A DNA stretch of 64,000 nt, taken from contig NC_088312.1 of NCBI RefSeq assembly GCF_910592395.1, forward strand, positions 3,782,001-3,846,000, written 5' to 3'. Under the pieces are notes generated by a model that was not told the origin of the DNA, searched no databases, and was given only the letters and a program-made list of their open reading frames with translations. Numbering within the stretch: the first letter of the stretch is position 1; every line of letters begins with the position of its first letter. Positions 9,782 to 20,385 of this stretch are shown here, one piece after another. Made by a program: the position numbers and the translations under genes. This DNA is from Lineus longissimus (Eukaryota > Nemertea > Pilidiophora > Heteronemertea > Lineidae).

Positions 9782-12420
9782 ACCATATGTCTTATCTGTT
9801 AAAGTATGACCTCGCTAAATATGCGCATTGCGAGTACACGTATTACTAGTGTGCGCCGAAATATAGTCTAGGGTATATAATTTAGATTTTAAAATATAAC
9901 TATTTCAGATTTCTTTGAAGTTTAGTTTTTGGTCTTCACCTCAAAAACAAACAGGATCTTTTCATTTTAGTATCCATGCTAACGAAAAATATTTTGATAT
10001 GCATTTGAGTAGGCCTACTTTGACGTAATGCATTTAATTCGGACATTTTCCGCTCTGTACGGTTTATTTCTCGACCAATCTGTTTCATGTGATTTTCTAT
10101 GTCCATCTACGCATGTACCAAGAATGAATGAGAGATATATCCAGAAACAAAATATGGCCTATCCAAGGGATGACCATTGGACTTCGCAGATTTTTTTATT
10201 TCTGCACGGAGGATGCTGAACCCGCCGAAAATTCTGCCTTTGGTTTGGAGGCAAGGATCAATAAAATAACCAAACGTCAAAGAAATTAGAGGAGTGTTTT
10301 TCCCTCCAGTGCCCCAAACACAGCAACCTACATTTACGGATGGCCTATAGGTAATTGCTTGTACTTGTTAATGGCCTTTACTTGGTATTGACATTCAATT
10401 TCTAATCATTTCATACTTGGCTGTGGAATTTATTAGTAATGGCACTTACCTGGGAAAAGCCTTTACTTGTTAATAGCCTTTACTTGGTAATAGCCTTTAC
10501 TTGGTAATAGCCTTACTTGGTAATAGCCTTTACTTGGTAATAGCCTTACTTGGTAAAGGCCTTTACTTGACAATGGTCTTTAGTTAGCAATTGCCTTCAT
10601 AGTACTTGCTATTATGTCATTTACTTGGTAGTGGCATTTACTTGGTAATGGCCTTTACTTGGTAATGACATTTGTATGGTACTTCTTGGTAATGGCATTT
10701 TCTTCCATCAACTTTAAAAGTCCAATTTACAAAGAACGATTTACATTAAGTAGGAAACTCTTACCTCGGTGTGTTTTAGTGGGTGGCACGCCCGCTCTCC
10801 AGGTTATACGAGATATCTTCATCGCCCTTATATCTAGTGAATGCATTCTGAAAATCGGATCTGTTAGACCATGCTCGAATGATGGGCACAATCATGTCAG
10901 AACTATTGTTGATAAATAGGTCGTGCATCAGAATAGTCTGCATTGAGGTATGCGCAATTGGTAGACGAGTTTTTCAATGTTGCAGACATACGCATGTTTT
11001 TTCATGGTCGTCTTATGATCACAAAACAAAACGGAAAAATCTTATGCTTTAGATTTGCGTTATATTGAACCACAACAGAGGTGATGAATTGACACATGCG
11101 CAACCTACAATTCCTGTCACTGCTGGACCGGCCTCTTTGCCCCGGGAATCCAGCGCAACCCTGCTACCCAGATATGCTTGCGGGGGGGGGGGGCTTCGGG
11201 GGCTTTGGGACTTGATTCATGTGGGACTTATTTATGGAATAGCTTATGCTATGCAAACACACCGAGGAATCGTGATTTTAGTCGTGGTTGGTCAGTCGTT
11301 TTGGGGTAGTTGAGCTCTTATCAACACGTGTCTGTGATTTGACCCGGCATATAATACCATGCCCCCGCCTTGTCCATCAATACCATTGTTTGATGAGCCG
11401 ATTTAGTAGGCATACTTCTTTTATCAAATATCCACCTTGTCGAAATATATTAACGAGTTGATAAATGACCTGAATTGAACAATTAAGTCTCCTAACCTTA
11501 TATTTAGTAGACCTAACCTAACGAAACAGGTCAGGTTTTTTTGTGTCAAAGCAGCAATGTTGTTCATGACTTTGTACTAATCAAAGTCCGTCAGGTCATC
11601 GACCTGAATGGAGACACGATCATAGCCGATATCCGATTATTCACAGTGTGCGTGTCAGGTCACATTAATTTTCGGTCAAAAGTATGGAAAAGTGCTTTAG
11701 TCGTGCCTTCATCTCAATCTGACCCGAATCTTTATCTCTAGAAACCTGCATGCCTTGTGTCCTGTCCTATATAATCACAATCAGAGTGTAGGAGCATAAT
11801 CCTTTTAGGCCTGAGCAAGGGCCCTGGATGTCATCATATCACAAACAAGCTATAGTCATTCTTGCAAAATCGACCGCGAACTAACCGGCCGCGAATCGGA
11901 CATATCATAGCTTGATAGCGAGCCTGCTGATATAGAGCATCACGCTGTCTCAGACCTGCCCTAATCTTAATCTAATCAATGTCCAATCAGGACATCCTTC
12001 GAACCTCAGTGGCCCTTCTATTCCTCTCCTACATATGTCACCGCCCGAATTATAGTGGCAGAAATGTGTACATCTAAGGAGTAATGTACTAGCAGTCCTT
12101 GATTGTGCAAGAATATGGCTGATATATGATCGAATATGGCCTCCTCCCGGGAGGTTGTGACTTAGTCTTCAACCACCAAATGTCTCCATGAAATTACTCA
12201 ACAATGAAAAGGATGATTTGTTATGTCTTTTGATTACAACAGGGACAGGAATGGGGTGGGAGGACTTTCTGTATCCAGAGACTGGGTTTTCAAGGAATAA
12301 CACAAATCTACCAAATTAAATGCAATATTTCTTACAAAAATAACTAAAAAATTATAAACACAGTAATCTTCTGACAAACCAAACACTATTCTACATCTAG
12401 CAATCCTGCCAAAGTGAACC
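9782..12420. other. Intergenic, no gene recognised
   Basis: Only short unsupported open frames occur here. The stretch contains the TTACTTGGTAAT minisatellite (10360-10695) and a G-run at about 11181-11190. The 3' end of TCEANC2 begins just to its right. Confidence 0.5.
10360..10695. repeat. Minisatellite, 16-17 bp unit TTTACTTGGTAATAGCC
   Basis: At least ten copies of a 16-17 bp motif (TTTACTTGGTAATAGCC and variants with GGCC) occur, regular in 10450-10560 and degenerate on both sides. There is no coding potential. Confidence 0.85.
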
Positions 12421-12466
12421 TACATTTGCTAAATCATTCCAACAAAAGACTGATTTTCTCACAGAC

Positions 12467-12472
12467 TTTATT
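12467..12472 (-). terminator. Poly(A) signal of TCEANC2
   Basis: AATAAA on the minus strand, about 150 bases after the TCEANC2 stop codon at 12621-12623. Confidence 0.6.
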
Positions 12473-12620
12473 ATCGAGATCCATGCATTATCATTTTGAG
12501 ATCTATCCATTGTTTCAATCAAGTACATAGATAGTCACAAAGATTGACTTTTTCATATAAAAGAGTTCATCAAGTATCCAATAAGTTACATCAATCACAC
12601 AGAAACGCTAACAATTCTGG

Positions 12621-13747
12621 CTATATCTCTCCTTTCTTTGCATATTTTTTAACTAAAAATGTTACTGGCAGAGTTCCATTGAGAATGTCATTCTTCATTT
12701 CATTGTCACTTTTTGCTTTTAGAATGATAGTCCTTAGGGCACGGTTGTAAATGTGCATGGATACCTTTTTACACAGATTGAATGCCTCCTTCTCTATTCC
12801 TGTGACAAGGTTATGAGTTTCCTGAAAGAAAAGAAATAGGACAATTTGTTACCATTGATTCAAACATATACTAATCAACTCGAAGAGTTTTCCAGATTGA
12901 CTGTGTTGAGGGACAATTTATCAAAGGTAAAATTCTTTGCTTGAAATGGGTAGGTTAATTTGGTGCCATTTTGAGACCTCTGTGATACATGCTGCTGCCA
13001 TGAGAGAATAACATTTTCATTTCATGCTGAAAAAAGTTTTCCATTTTCTCAAAATAACTAGAAATAATCTGTCTTTATGCTTGTATTCACCTGAACACCC
13101 AAGGCAATTGCTAAATGCTTCCTAGCTTTTATCCTCAAGGATTCCGTCTTTGCATCATACTTGACTTCAATTGGCTTCAGCTTTGATCTTTCTGCGTAAA
13201 AGTTCTTCCACTTATGATAGATTGCCTTGGCTTGTTTCGCCACGTCCTCATCATCATGCCGAACTAGCTTCCTCACAATCTGACCTATGATAAAAGTGGA
13301 AAGACTTTTTAACTTTGTTGTTAAACGAGTTTTGGGCAAGGGCATACAATAATGAATTCAGTTAAGTATTGTAAGGTAAGGTACATATACAGGCATATTC
13401 ATGAATAAATATACTTGCCTATTTTCGTTTCCATGATGATTTCTTTCGACGGAATCTTTTCACCCAGCTCTTTCAAAGCTTTTGCTAAATCTTCATTTGA
13501 GGTCTGTTTGTTAACCAGGATTTCCTTTATTTTCTTGATATCATCAACAACAACAACTCTCTGAAACATAAAATAGATTACATTTATCATGCACTCACTG
13601 TTTGAATATTTTTGACACACCCTGTATAAAATCTCAACTAACCGTGAGAGATTTGATTGTGACTTGTTTTAGGCCTTTTCCCTTGGATTTCGACGGCCAA
13701 TTGCTTGCTGTCGAAGGCCCTGGTAATTTCACGACATATTTGTCCAT
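12621..13747 (-). CDS. TCEANC2: TCEANC2: TFIIS N-terminal and central domain-containing protein 2
   Basis: Complete four-exon gene for 213 residues (human protein about 208). Exons on the minus strand: 13643-13747, 13419-13560, 13091-13284, 12621-12821. Exon 1 starts MDKYVVKLPGP (human starts MDKFVVRTP). Exon 2 encodes RVVVVDDIKKIKEIL and ALKELGEKIPSKEI, close to human RVVVVEDIKRWK and ALQELKKKIPSRE; exon 3 encodes the rest of the TFIIS N-terminal (LW) helical bundle (IGQIVRKLVRHDD...LAREVY-like AKQAKAIYHKWK). Exon 4 carries the partial central-domain region with YNRALRTIILKAKSD and the NGTLPV motif. There is no C-terminal zinc ribbon, as expected for this family. The junction between exons 2 and 3 needs a GC-AG intron (G|GCAAGT) to restore TKIGQIV. 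Likely a nuclear factor related to elongation; its detailed role is poorly known. The start codon lies about 700 bases from the cassette gene's first known exon, so the two may share a divergent promoter. Confidence 0.93.
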
Positions 13748-14473
13748 GTTCCAGAGTCAATAAAGGTCAAATAAACTCAGAAAAGGCGATTTTGTTCATC
13801 ATTTAAGAGAACCCTTTAACGTTGACAATAGCGCCGTCTATGAGTGCTTGGACGAAACTCTTGTTTTTCCTCGGTGTCATCATTGCTCTCTTTTATCATC
13901 ATTTTTACATTGTAGGAGCAAAATAAGGCTCAATAATTTAGTTCGTTACTTCATTGGTTATTTTATGCATATATAGAACTAATTGATTGTCAAAAACAAA
14001 GTGCAGTTTGATGGTAAGCAGTTCATAACGTTAGCCGCAAAAAAGCCAGCCACCATTTTCCTTTGTGCTCTATGTACACACTAAGCCAATACATTGTTGC
14101 AGGGGTGTGTTGGCCAGCGCCAGTGGCCTTGTGTAGATCAAAATGCATGGAACTGATGTATGTTGGGGGAATGCTGGTCAGTTGGCCTGAGTGAGAATAT
14201 AGGATTAGAAAATGTAAAGAGGAATTTTGTGGAGAGTGACAAAGTTCCGTATAACGTGGTAACCTGTGACGTTACTGCGGCCAGTGTGGGTCATCCTTCA
14301 CCTAATTCGTGATCAACAAAAGAAACCAGAAATCTTTAGTCTGAAAATGCTACATTTGCTCCATATGATAATCATTTATCTTTAGTCTATACTCCCGTTT
14401 TGCAGAAATGCTTCATTTCACTTTCTCGTTTCAGTGTGATCCTCTCTAAAGATCGCTCGAGACCAGTTGAGTT
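13748..14473. promoter_or_regulatory. Divergent intergenic region and 5'UTR of the cassette gene
   Basis: About 0.7 kb separates the TCEANC2 start (minus) from the cassette gene's ATG (plus). A TTTCTCGTTTCAG acceptor places the start of the ATG-bearing exon at 14435. The 5'UTR exon must lie upstream; ATG|GTAAGC with last base 14013 is one possible donor. A motif reading AAAATGGTGGC on the minus strand at about 14050 resembles a YY1 site. Promoter function is inferred from position. Confidence 0.45.
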
Positions 14474-15166
14474 ATGATGAGGGATGAAATTATGCAGGAT
14501 TCAACTGAAATGGCTGAAGAAGAGGATCAGAATCAATCGGAGCCAGTCACCCGAAACTCAAGTCCCAGTCCTTTCATCAACATGCAGACTGAGCTACACA
14601 GCAAGGGGGCTGTGCTTACAAAAGCGTGGTCTGATCTGTTCAGTTTTATAACCAAGTACCAAGCAGAGCTAATGGTGAAGGAAAATACAATTGAAATTGC
14701 AGAGAAAGAAATTGACGTTCGTAAAAAGCAACTCCAGGAGTTGAAACCTGCTGTCTCGGCTGGAAATGAGGAAATTTCCCGACTACAGGAGGAGATAAAT
14801 ACAAAAGAACGATTATTATCTAAAGCTCAAATTGAACTCTCGGTGAAGGAACAGATGTTACAAAGGGTACAATCAGATTTGTCGAGTCACAAGGGACATT
14901 TAGATAGATCCAGATCGGAACTTTTTGAAAAACAGGGCGATCTTATACGTCATCGAAGTGATTTAGAACGATTAAAATCTGAATTGACAATAAAGGAAGA
15001 ACAGATTCAAATTAAGGACAATCTATTGAAAAAGTTACAGACGCAGCTTATGAGAGAGAATGCGGAGTTGAAAGAACAATTAGAATTGGAGAAACGGAAT
15101 GCGCAGTTGAGTTTGGAAGCAGAGAGACGTGCCCATGAAATGACCAAACGTTCACTTCGCCAAAAA
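14474..15166 (+). CDS. Cassette gene, constant exon 1: coiled-coil module
   Basis: Constant N-terminal exon of an alternatively spliced zinc-finger gene; 231 residues from the double Met at 14474 to the donor AAA|GTAAGT (last base 15166), ending in phase 0. The leader is acidic. It is followed by HSKGAVLTKAWSDLFSFITK and YQAELMVKE, the same motif as in the minus-strand paralogue (KG..L...WS.L...I..YQ..L..KE), then about 170 residues of uninterrupted heptad-type coiled coil rich in Glu, Lys, Leu and Gln. A repeated pattern L..(A/V)(Q/R)(I/S)(E/D)L...(K/E) is visible. Reading through the donor would add 16 codons and a stop at 15217. There is no BTB, SCAN or KRAB domain. Expected role: dimerisation or partner choice for all isoforms (inference). 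Confidence 0.9.
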
Positions 15167-15423
15167 GTAAGTAGGTTAGAAGAGACCACCATGTGTGTAT
15201 CCTGCCCGTCCTGCTGACGAAGTAATTTAGTTTTTGAAGGCAATCACAATCAAATATGTTGTTGGATGAGGAATGCCCAATTGTAACATCTAGTTAGCCC
15301 AGCTGCAATTGTTCTGCTTCCTGTTAAAACATCTTGTAGAAGTGGGTACATGTAGTTATGGTTCATTCTCCTCTCCTAGAGATCGAGTGTTCAATTCTCT
15401 CACTCTCTCACTTCCATTTTCAG

Positions 15424-16044
15424 AAAACCACCACAAGTGCCAATGTGATAGAAATACCGGATTCACCTCCTACTCTAGATCTATCCGTGGAAAATGCCGA
15501 CTTCGGACTCTCAAATATCATTTCGATGACAGATTCCCGCAGCCAAGCCATGGAACAAGACCATTCTCACATGAGGTTGTCTCATGAGCCGTCTTTTTCT
15601 CAGCTATCAAACACTGCCAGTTCTCTATCAGAACTTTCTAGGAGATTCTCAAATTCACAGTCTAGCATGTCACAGTCACACGAACAATCGTCATGGCGGA
15701 CACCGCCAAAAGTGACGCCAACGATGTCATCATCACCAATAAAACATCCAGAAACAGTCCGAAAGATTGAGTCCTCCTTTGTTGAGGGAGCAGCAGCTTC
15801 AACATCTAGTGACATTTTTTTCCCTCTTAGTGTCTCGGCTGAAGATTCCTTGAGTGAACTTGACAATTCCACAATGCTCACTGATTCTGGTGACATGAAA
15901 GGCCAGTTTTCCCCGTCAGGCCGAATGCCAGGGACGCCTGGTTCTAGTGACAGTAATCAAGGACCTGTCCCAATATCGGGGCCGATCCCTATTTCTGCTG
16001 GGATGTCGCCAGGTGGCAGCACAGAAGGTGGTGGAGATGGAAAG
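15424..16044 (+). CDS. Cassette gene, constant exon 2: Ser/Thr/Pro-rich linker
   Basis: Starts after CTTCCATTTTCAG and ends at AAAG|GTAGGG (last base 16044), 207 codons, phase 0 at both ends. It encodes a probably disordered segment rich in Ser, Thr and Pro with a SPSFSQLSNTASSLSELS-type stretch and a Gly-rich end (GGSTEGGGDGK). No domain is recognised; candidate phosphorylation or activation region. If the intron is retained, translation stops at 16138-16140, giving a fingerless protein of about 470 residues. The ATG at 15358 lies in the preceding intron and is not a start. Confidence 0.85.
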
Positions 16045-17650
16045 GTAGGGATCGAATCTTTTGGCCATTTCACTTACAAAATGCTGAAAGCCTTTTCAAA
16101 TGGGAAGATAGATCAGGATATTCATGATATTGGTCATTGACCTTGGTGTAAAAAATGCAGAAAATTTAAATGCGATTTAAGTTACAGAAAGACCAGCTTT
16201 ACCTCCCATGAAACCTTTTATTTTACTCCATGACATATTTGAGTCAGGTATCTAGTAATATTGTAAGAGTGAGTCCACGGACTGTTCTTGACGGTGTAAA
16301 CGGATCATGTCATTTCTTAAGGGGAAACTACAATCATGTAGGCAGGAGTCTGTTGGGTCAGATTAGGTTACACAAAGTCGCATATAGGCAATATAGGGGT
16401 CACCTGTCTTACAGTCACAGTATCATAACTAATCAGGCCTTCATGAGGAAATATCCCCTGTGCTTCTTTTCATTTTAAAAGGCTTTCAACAAGTAGGTTT
16501 ATGGTATGGCATGGAATAGGGTGTTCAAGTACAGCATGAACAAACAGTTTTAAGCTGTAAAATTACTAGGCAGATTGAAAAACTGAACATAGGACATGGT
16601 TGAGAGCCTTAATCTTGCCATGCCATAGACATTTTCTTCCGCATTCGCCAACACCCACTTCCCTCAAGCAGTAAATTGGGTATTAGCCAATCAGGTGTCA
16701 ATATTATGCCTGAATGGGGCTGAAAACATAGCGTTGGTTGAGTTCTGGGCAATACCTTATCAGTCATCCCCAATCACTGCTTGAGGAAAGTGGTGAATAG
16801 GCTGGGCCACATCCCATAGACACATTAGAACAGATTTTGATCATACCAGACCTGCCTGAGAGCATTCAACTTCAAATTCTTTCATGATTCAATTATTAGG
16901 GGGGGAAAAGATATTTCTGGTGTTTGGCTCGGTTTGTGTCAGTTTGATGTGGCCCATGGTAGTTTTAAAAAAGGTAAAGTAGTTTAAATCAGAGTCAATT
17001 GTTTTGGAAACCTCTGCTTGTTATGCAGTGTGTATGTTTTTTCGCAAGACATGTTAGACAAACATATATTGTAGAGACGTGAAAAATAAGGGGATTCATT
17101 TACAGCTAAGGTCATGTATATAATGGGGTTTACGATTTCATTTATAGTCTGAAAGTCCAGCTTGTCATCTCAGTGGACCAGACATCTCCAATATTACCTC
17201 ATTTGCCTGATTGGGGAACAATTTTCATTCAATGATTGTCAAGTGGTCTTGCCAAGAAATCATCTCTCTGCATGATGTATGTGACTGTCTACATCGTAGG
17301 GGTTGGCTTGCTAATGCCAGTTCTTACCATAGTTTGTCCTTTGTCTAAGCAGGTTGTAGAGATAAGGCTGATGGTAGCTTTTCAAGCCATGATAGTCTGG
17401 TAAAAGAAGGAATAATGAAAGGTGGAATAAAGTATTTATTCTTTCTTTACGACTTTAGATTCCAAATAGAAGAATCTCCATCCGATTTTAAAATAATGAA
17501 AATGTGTTTTTTTCAGGAAGGAAAAGTTTTCATTTTTGTTACAGACATGACAGAAAAGCATAGTGCATGCATGGAATACTACAAACCAGATATCTTCTCT
17601 ATTCTTCAGAAATTGAATGTAATAAACAAGAAACTTCTTTTCTTTTTCAG
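16045..17650 (+). other. Intron between the constant region and the cassette array
   Basis: No intact finger-encoding exon found. It contains an imperfect inverted repeat (about 16652-16672 with 16776-16795, CCTCAAGCAGT against ACTGCTTGAGG) and a TTTTTTTCAG acceptor with an open phase-0 frame at 17517-17750 that encodes no finger motif. Confidence 0.5.
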
Positions 17651-17800
17651 ATCTTTATGCAAAGCTTTGATGAGAATTTTGAATGTCCCATATGTCGCCA
17701 AATATTTCCATTCAAAGAATTACTTTGTAGTCATTTTGTCCTACGTGTGAAAGAATCTTTTCTGTCCAATTTTTCATTGCAGTTCTTCGAGATTATTTAG
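17651..17800 (+). pseudogene. Degenerate cassette: one incomplete finger
   Basis: After CTTTTCTTTTTCAG the phase-0 frame reads IFMQSFDENFECPICRQIF and continues to a finger-like core with C..C, the hydrophobic positions and the first His (LLCSH). The second His is missing and the frame runs into a hydrophobic tail and a stop at 17798-17800. This is the first cassette-like exon after the constant region. It looks like a decayed cassette; a zinc-free isoform tail is the alternative. Confidence 0.5.
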
Positions 17801-17877
17801 TTAAGGTGACCAGATGTGTGATAAAAGTTTTAACTGCTTTGCACTCCTGCTAATTGGGTGCCTCTCTATTTTTTCAG

Positions 17878-18186
17878 GATTTCAATGTTCGTTTAGCTGA
17901 GGAAAGTAGCAAATTGTCGTATCAGTCATGTCCGTACTGTAATGAAAGATTTCGTACAAAGGAGGCGCTCTATCACCATGCAAGAATGCGGCATTCGCAG
18001 ATCCTTAGAAAACCATACTCGTGTCAATATTGTGATTTGAACTTTGCGCAGAAAATTCACCTCGTGCGACATATTCGTAAACATACTGGAGAAAGGCCGT
18101 TTGTCTGCAGCATTTGTAATAAAACTTTTGCTCGGGATGATAGTAGAAAGAACCATGAGAGATTTGTCCATAAAAAGATGTCTTGA
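17878..18186 (+). CDS. Cassette A: alternative 3' exon with three C2H2 fingers
   Basis: Starts after CTATTTTTTCAG in phase 0 and ends with TGA at 18184-18186; 102 residues. Fingers: CPYCNERF..., CQYCDLNF... and CSICNKTF.... The first has H-X4-H spacing (HARMRH). The TGERPF linker joins fingers 2 and 3. Helix contact positions (-1, 2, 3, 6) are T-E-A-H, Q-I-H-R and R-D-S-N; the last finger has the FAR.D form shared by many cassettes. An AATAAA at 18312 can end the transcript. Confidence 0.9.
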   Translation, partial: DFNVRLAEESSKLSYQSCPYCNERFRTKEALYHHARMRHSQILRKPYSCQYCDLNFAQKIHLVRHIRKHTGERPFVCSICNKTFARDDSRKNHERFVHKKMS

Positions 18187-18311
18187 CCGACGAGAGAACT
18201 TTAAAAACTGGCGTCATTGGAGTAGATGTCGCCACTTTAAGATCTTAACCACCGGGTCTCTTGTCTCAATTGTTACTGATGAGGCCAGCATTGTTATGGA
18301 CCATGGACAGT

Positions 18312-18317
18312 AATAAA
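18312..18317 (+). terminator. Poly(A) signal after cassette A
   Basis: AATAAA 126 bases past the cassette A stop codon and before the cassette B acceptor, so A can be a true 3'-terminal exon. Confidence 0.55.
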
Positions 18318-18551
18318 ATACAGACACAGTGTCAGTGACACTAAACTAAAGTCCTTGATACATTTTGTCATCGATGGTTTTACTGCCTCTCTGATTTGCT
18401 ATCAGAGCAGAGCTGGGTGTGAGAGAAACAGTGCAACATGCAGGATCTAGAAATTTAAATTTGGTGTCAATTTTGCCTTATTACCCATTTCTCCCAAAAT
18501 AAAAAGAGGTTAAGGTCCAAAATTGTCAATTCTGTTTCTTGACTTTTGCAG

Positions 18552-18848
18552 AATTGGTGCAGATCTGTTCATGAGGATGATGGGGAAAGCAACGCAGATA
18601 TGTCAAACTTCGGTCGACCTGATCATTTCATGCCACATCATTTTAATACACAAAAGGATAATAAGTGTGTTCACTGTGGGAGAAGCTTTACACATAAAAG
18701 TGACCTCCGTCGCCATGTCAGGATACACACAGGAGAAAAGCCATTCATGTGTACATACTGCAAAAAATCATTCAGTCGTTCTGACGCGCTTAATTCACAT
18801 CTTGGATTTGTCCATAAAGTAGTAGTGAGGGGAAGGCCTGGGACTTGA
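18552..18848 (+). CDS. Cassette B: alternative 3' exon with two C2H2 fingers
   Basis: Starts after GACTTTTGCAG in phase 0 and ends with TGA at 18846-18848; 98 residues. A 40-residue acidic and His-rich leader precedes two fingers, CVHCGRSF... and CTYCKKSF..., joined by TGEKPF. Helix contacts are H-S-D-R and R-D-A-S. The second finger ends HLGFVH (H-X4-H). The tail is basic (VVVRGRPGT). Confidence 0.9.
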   Translation, partial: NWCRSVHEDDGESNADMSNFGRPDHFMPHHFNTQKDNKCVHCGRSFTHKSDLRRHVRIHTGEKPFMCTYCKKSFSRSDALNSHLGFVHKVVVRGRPGT

Positions 18849-19314
18849 AATTGAGGGCTGTTGTTTCACTGACAATTGGAGTCAAAACTGATTGGTGCGA
18901 ATGGAAAATGTATCTTCCGTGAAAAACGGTTAAGATGGGGTACGCTAGACAATGTCAACTGGTGCAGTCTCCTGGACGCTTTACGTTCTTTATAGTCCTA
19001 TGGGTTTATGATTTTGATGATGGGTTGATGACGAATTTGATAAACATCTTCTTTCCACTCTGGTCAATGACTGGATAAACTCTGTTCTCGGCAGAAGAAT
19101 GCTACTTCCAATCCAAGTATGGAAAGATAGCCTGCCCCACCATACACCTGCATGAACTCTCTTTTGAGAGGGAGTCCCCATTACTTTTGCAGGATATGGG
19201 TTTGGATTACTTAATAGTAAATGGACAAGTTCTGAAATCTGTGTTCCAAATCTCTCAAAGGAAAGATATAGAATTCGAGTTTCATTGTCTCAAAATCCTG
19301 TTGTCTCTTTGCAG

Positions 19315-19683
19315 AGCGTGTTTACTTGTCACCTCTGCAACACAGGATGGGCATCCGTAGAATTCCTACACAGCCATATGCGATCAAGCCATAAAAACCT
19401 CGGACAAGCTTCGGACGTTTCAAAACCGATACAGTGTTCAGAATGTGGGAAAACGTTTGCAGTGCAGCGTAATCTACGGAGACACATGCTGTTGCATTCT
19501 GGGGAAAGACCATTCGTTTGTGATATTTGTGGAAAAGCATACAGTCGACAAGATTCACTGCGAAAACATATGATTATGACACATTCTGGTTTTGATCCTC
19601 AGTCTGCCATGCAGGCTTTGGAAGACTCGGGCGATTGTAAAAAAGAGGCGGTGAATTTCGTCTTCCTCTCTCCCACCCCTTAG
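19315..19683 (+). CDS. Cassette C: alternative 3' exon with three C2H2 fingers
   Basis: Starts after GTCTCTTTGCAG in phase 0 and ends with TAG at 19681-19683; 122 residues. Fingers: CHLCNTGW... (Trp where Phe is usual, H-X4-H), CSECGKTF... and CDICGKAY..., with a long linker between the first two and SGERPF between the last two. Helix contacts are S-E-F-S, V-R-N-R and R-D-S-K. A 31-residue tail follows. Only 112 bases separate its stop from the cassette D acceptor and no AATAAA is seen there. Confidence 0.9.
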   Translation, partial: SVFTCHLCNTGWASVEFLHSHMRSSHKNLGQASDVSKPIQCSECGKTFAVQRNLRRHMLLHSGERPFVCDICGKAYSRQDSLRKHMIMTHSGFDPQSAMQALEDSGDCKKEAVNFVFLSPTP

Positions 19684-19795
19684 GAAATCTCCTTAGCCTG
19701 GCATTTGTATTTGTGCTGCGTTGTGCTAGGACCATGTAGTCCAGAGTGTCTTCTTAAATCTGCCTCTCTCATTATGATATTACGTATCTTTGCAG

Positions 19796-20161
19796 ACAGA
19801 GGCCTGGGAATGCAATGGTAATTCTGATTGGGAGACATCGGTTCGAAAGAAACCTCGGAACCAAACCCGCCATAAAATTCCTCAATGTTCAGTTTGCGGG
19901 ACAACGTTTGCTCGAAATCGTAACCTACAGCGACATATGCTTATTCACACAGGAGAGAAACCATATTCGTGTAATCTCTGTTCCAAATCATTCAGTCGCC
20001 AGGACAGGTTTCGAAGTCATATGTTACTACAACATGCAATGGCATCGCAGTATGATTCGGGAGAAAGTGCATTTGTTTGTAGTGTTTGTAATGTGGGTTT
20101 CAGTGACTTGGATTCCTTTCAAGAACATAATGTTATGCACGCAAAACAGGAAGACATCTAA
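19796..20161 (+). CDS. Cassette D: alternative 3' exon with three C2H2 fingers
   Basis: Starts after CGTATCTTTGCAG in phase 0 and ends with TAA at 20159-20161; 121 residues. A basic leader (RKKPRNQTRHK) may act as a nuclear signal. Fingers: CSVCGTTF..., CNLCSKSF... and CSVCNVGF..., TGEKPY between the first two. Helix contacts are R-R-N-R, R-D-R-S and D-D-S-E. Its first two fingers resemble fingers 2 and 3 of cassette C (RNLRRHML/RNLQRHML), pointing to duplication of neighbouring exons. Confidence 0.9.
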   Translation, partial: TEAWECNGNSDWETSVRKKPRNQTRHKIPQCSVCGTTFARNRNLQRHMLIHTGEKPYSCNLCSKSFSRQDRFRSHMLLQHAMASQYDSGESAFVCSVCNVGFSDLDSFQEHNVMHAKQEDI

Positions 20162-20385
20162 TCTGGTGTGTGTGCGTCAGATGGTTGATGCTATTCTTGA
20201 AATTTGAATTGAATCGTTCTTCTTATAGCATTCTGAACTTTTGAGATGCAAGCTCAGTCTATTTTCAGTAACAAAGTCACAGGTAACTTCCTCAACGAAT
20301 CAAATGCAAACTGGGGGAAATCAATATTCAAAACTGGTTGCCACAACTGAAGTCTAGTATTGATTTCCTTCTTTCTGTCTTGCAG

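Noticed and set aside
10360-10695. CRISPR-like array
   Set aside because: Repeats are directly tandem with no unique spacers, and the genome is eukaryotic.
15358-15423. ATG at 15358 as the start of a separate gene
   Set aside because: It lies in the intron before constant exon 2; the CAG acceptor at 15421-15423 and phase-0 match to exon 1 explain the frame better.
17517-17750. Phase-0 frame after TTTTTTTCAG as an extra cassette
   Set aside because: It has no Cys/His finger pattern and overlaps the better degenerate cassette at 17651 in another frame.
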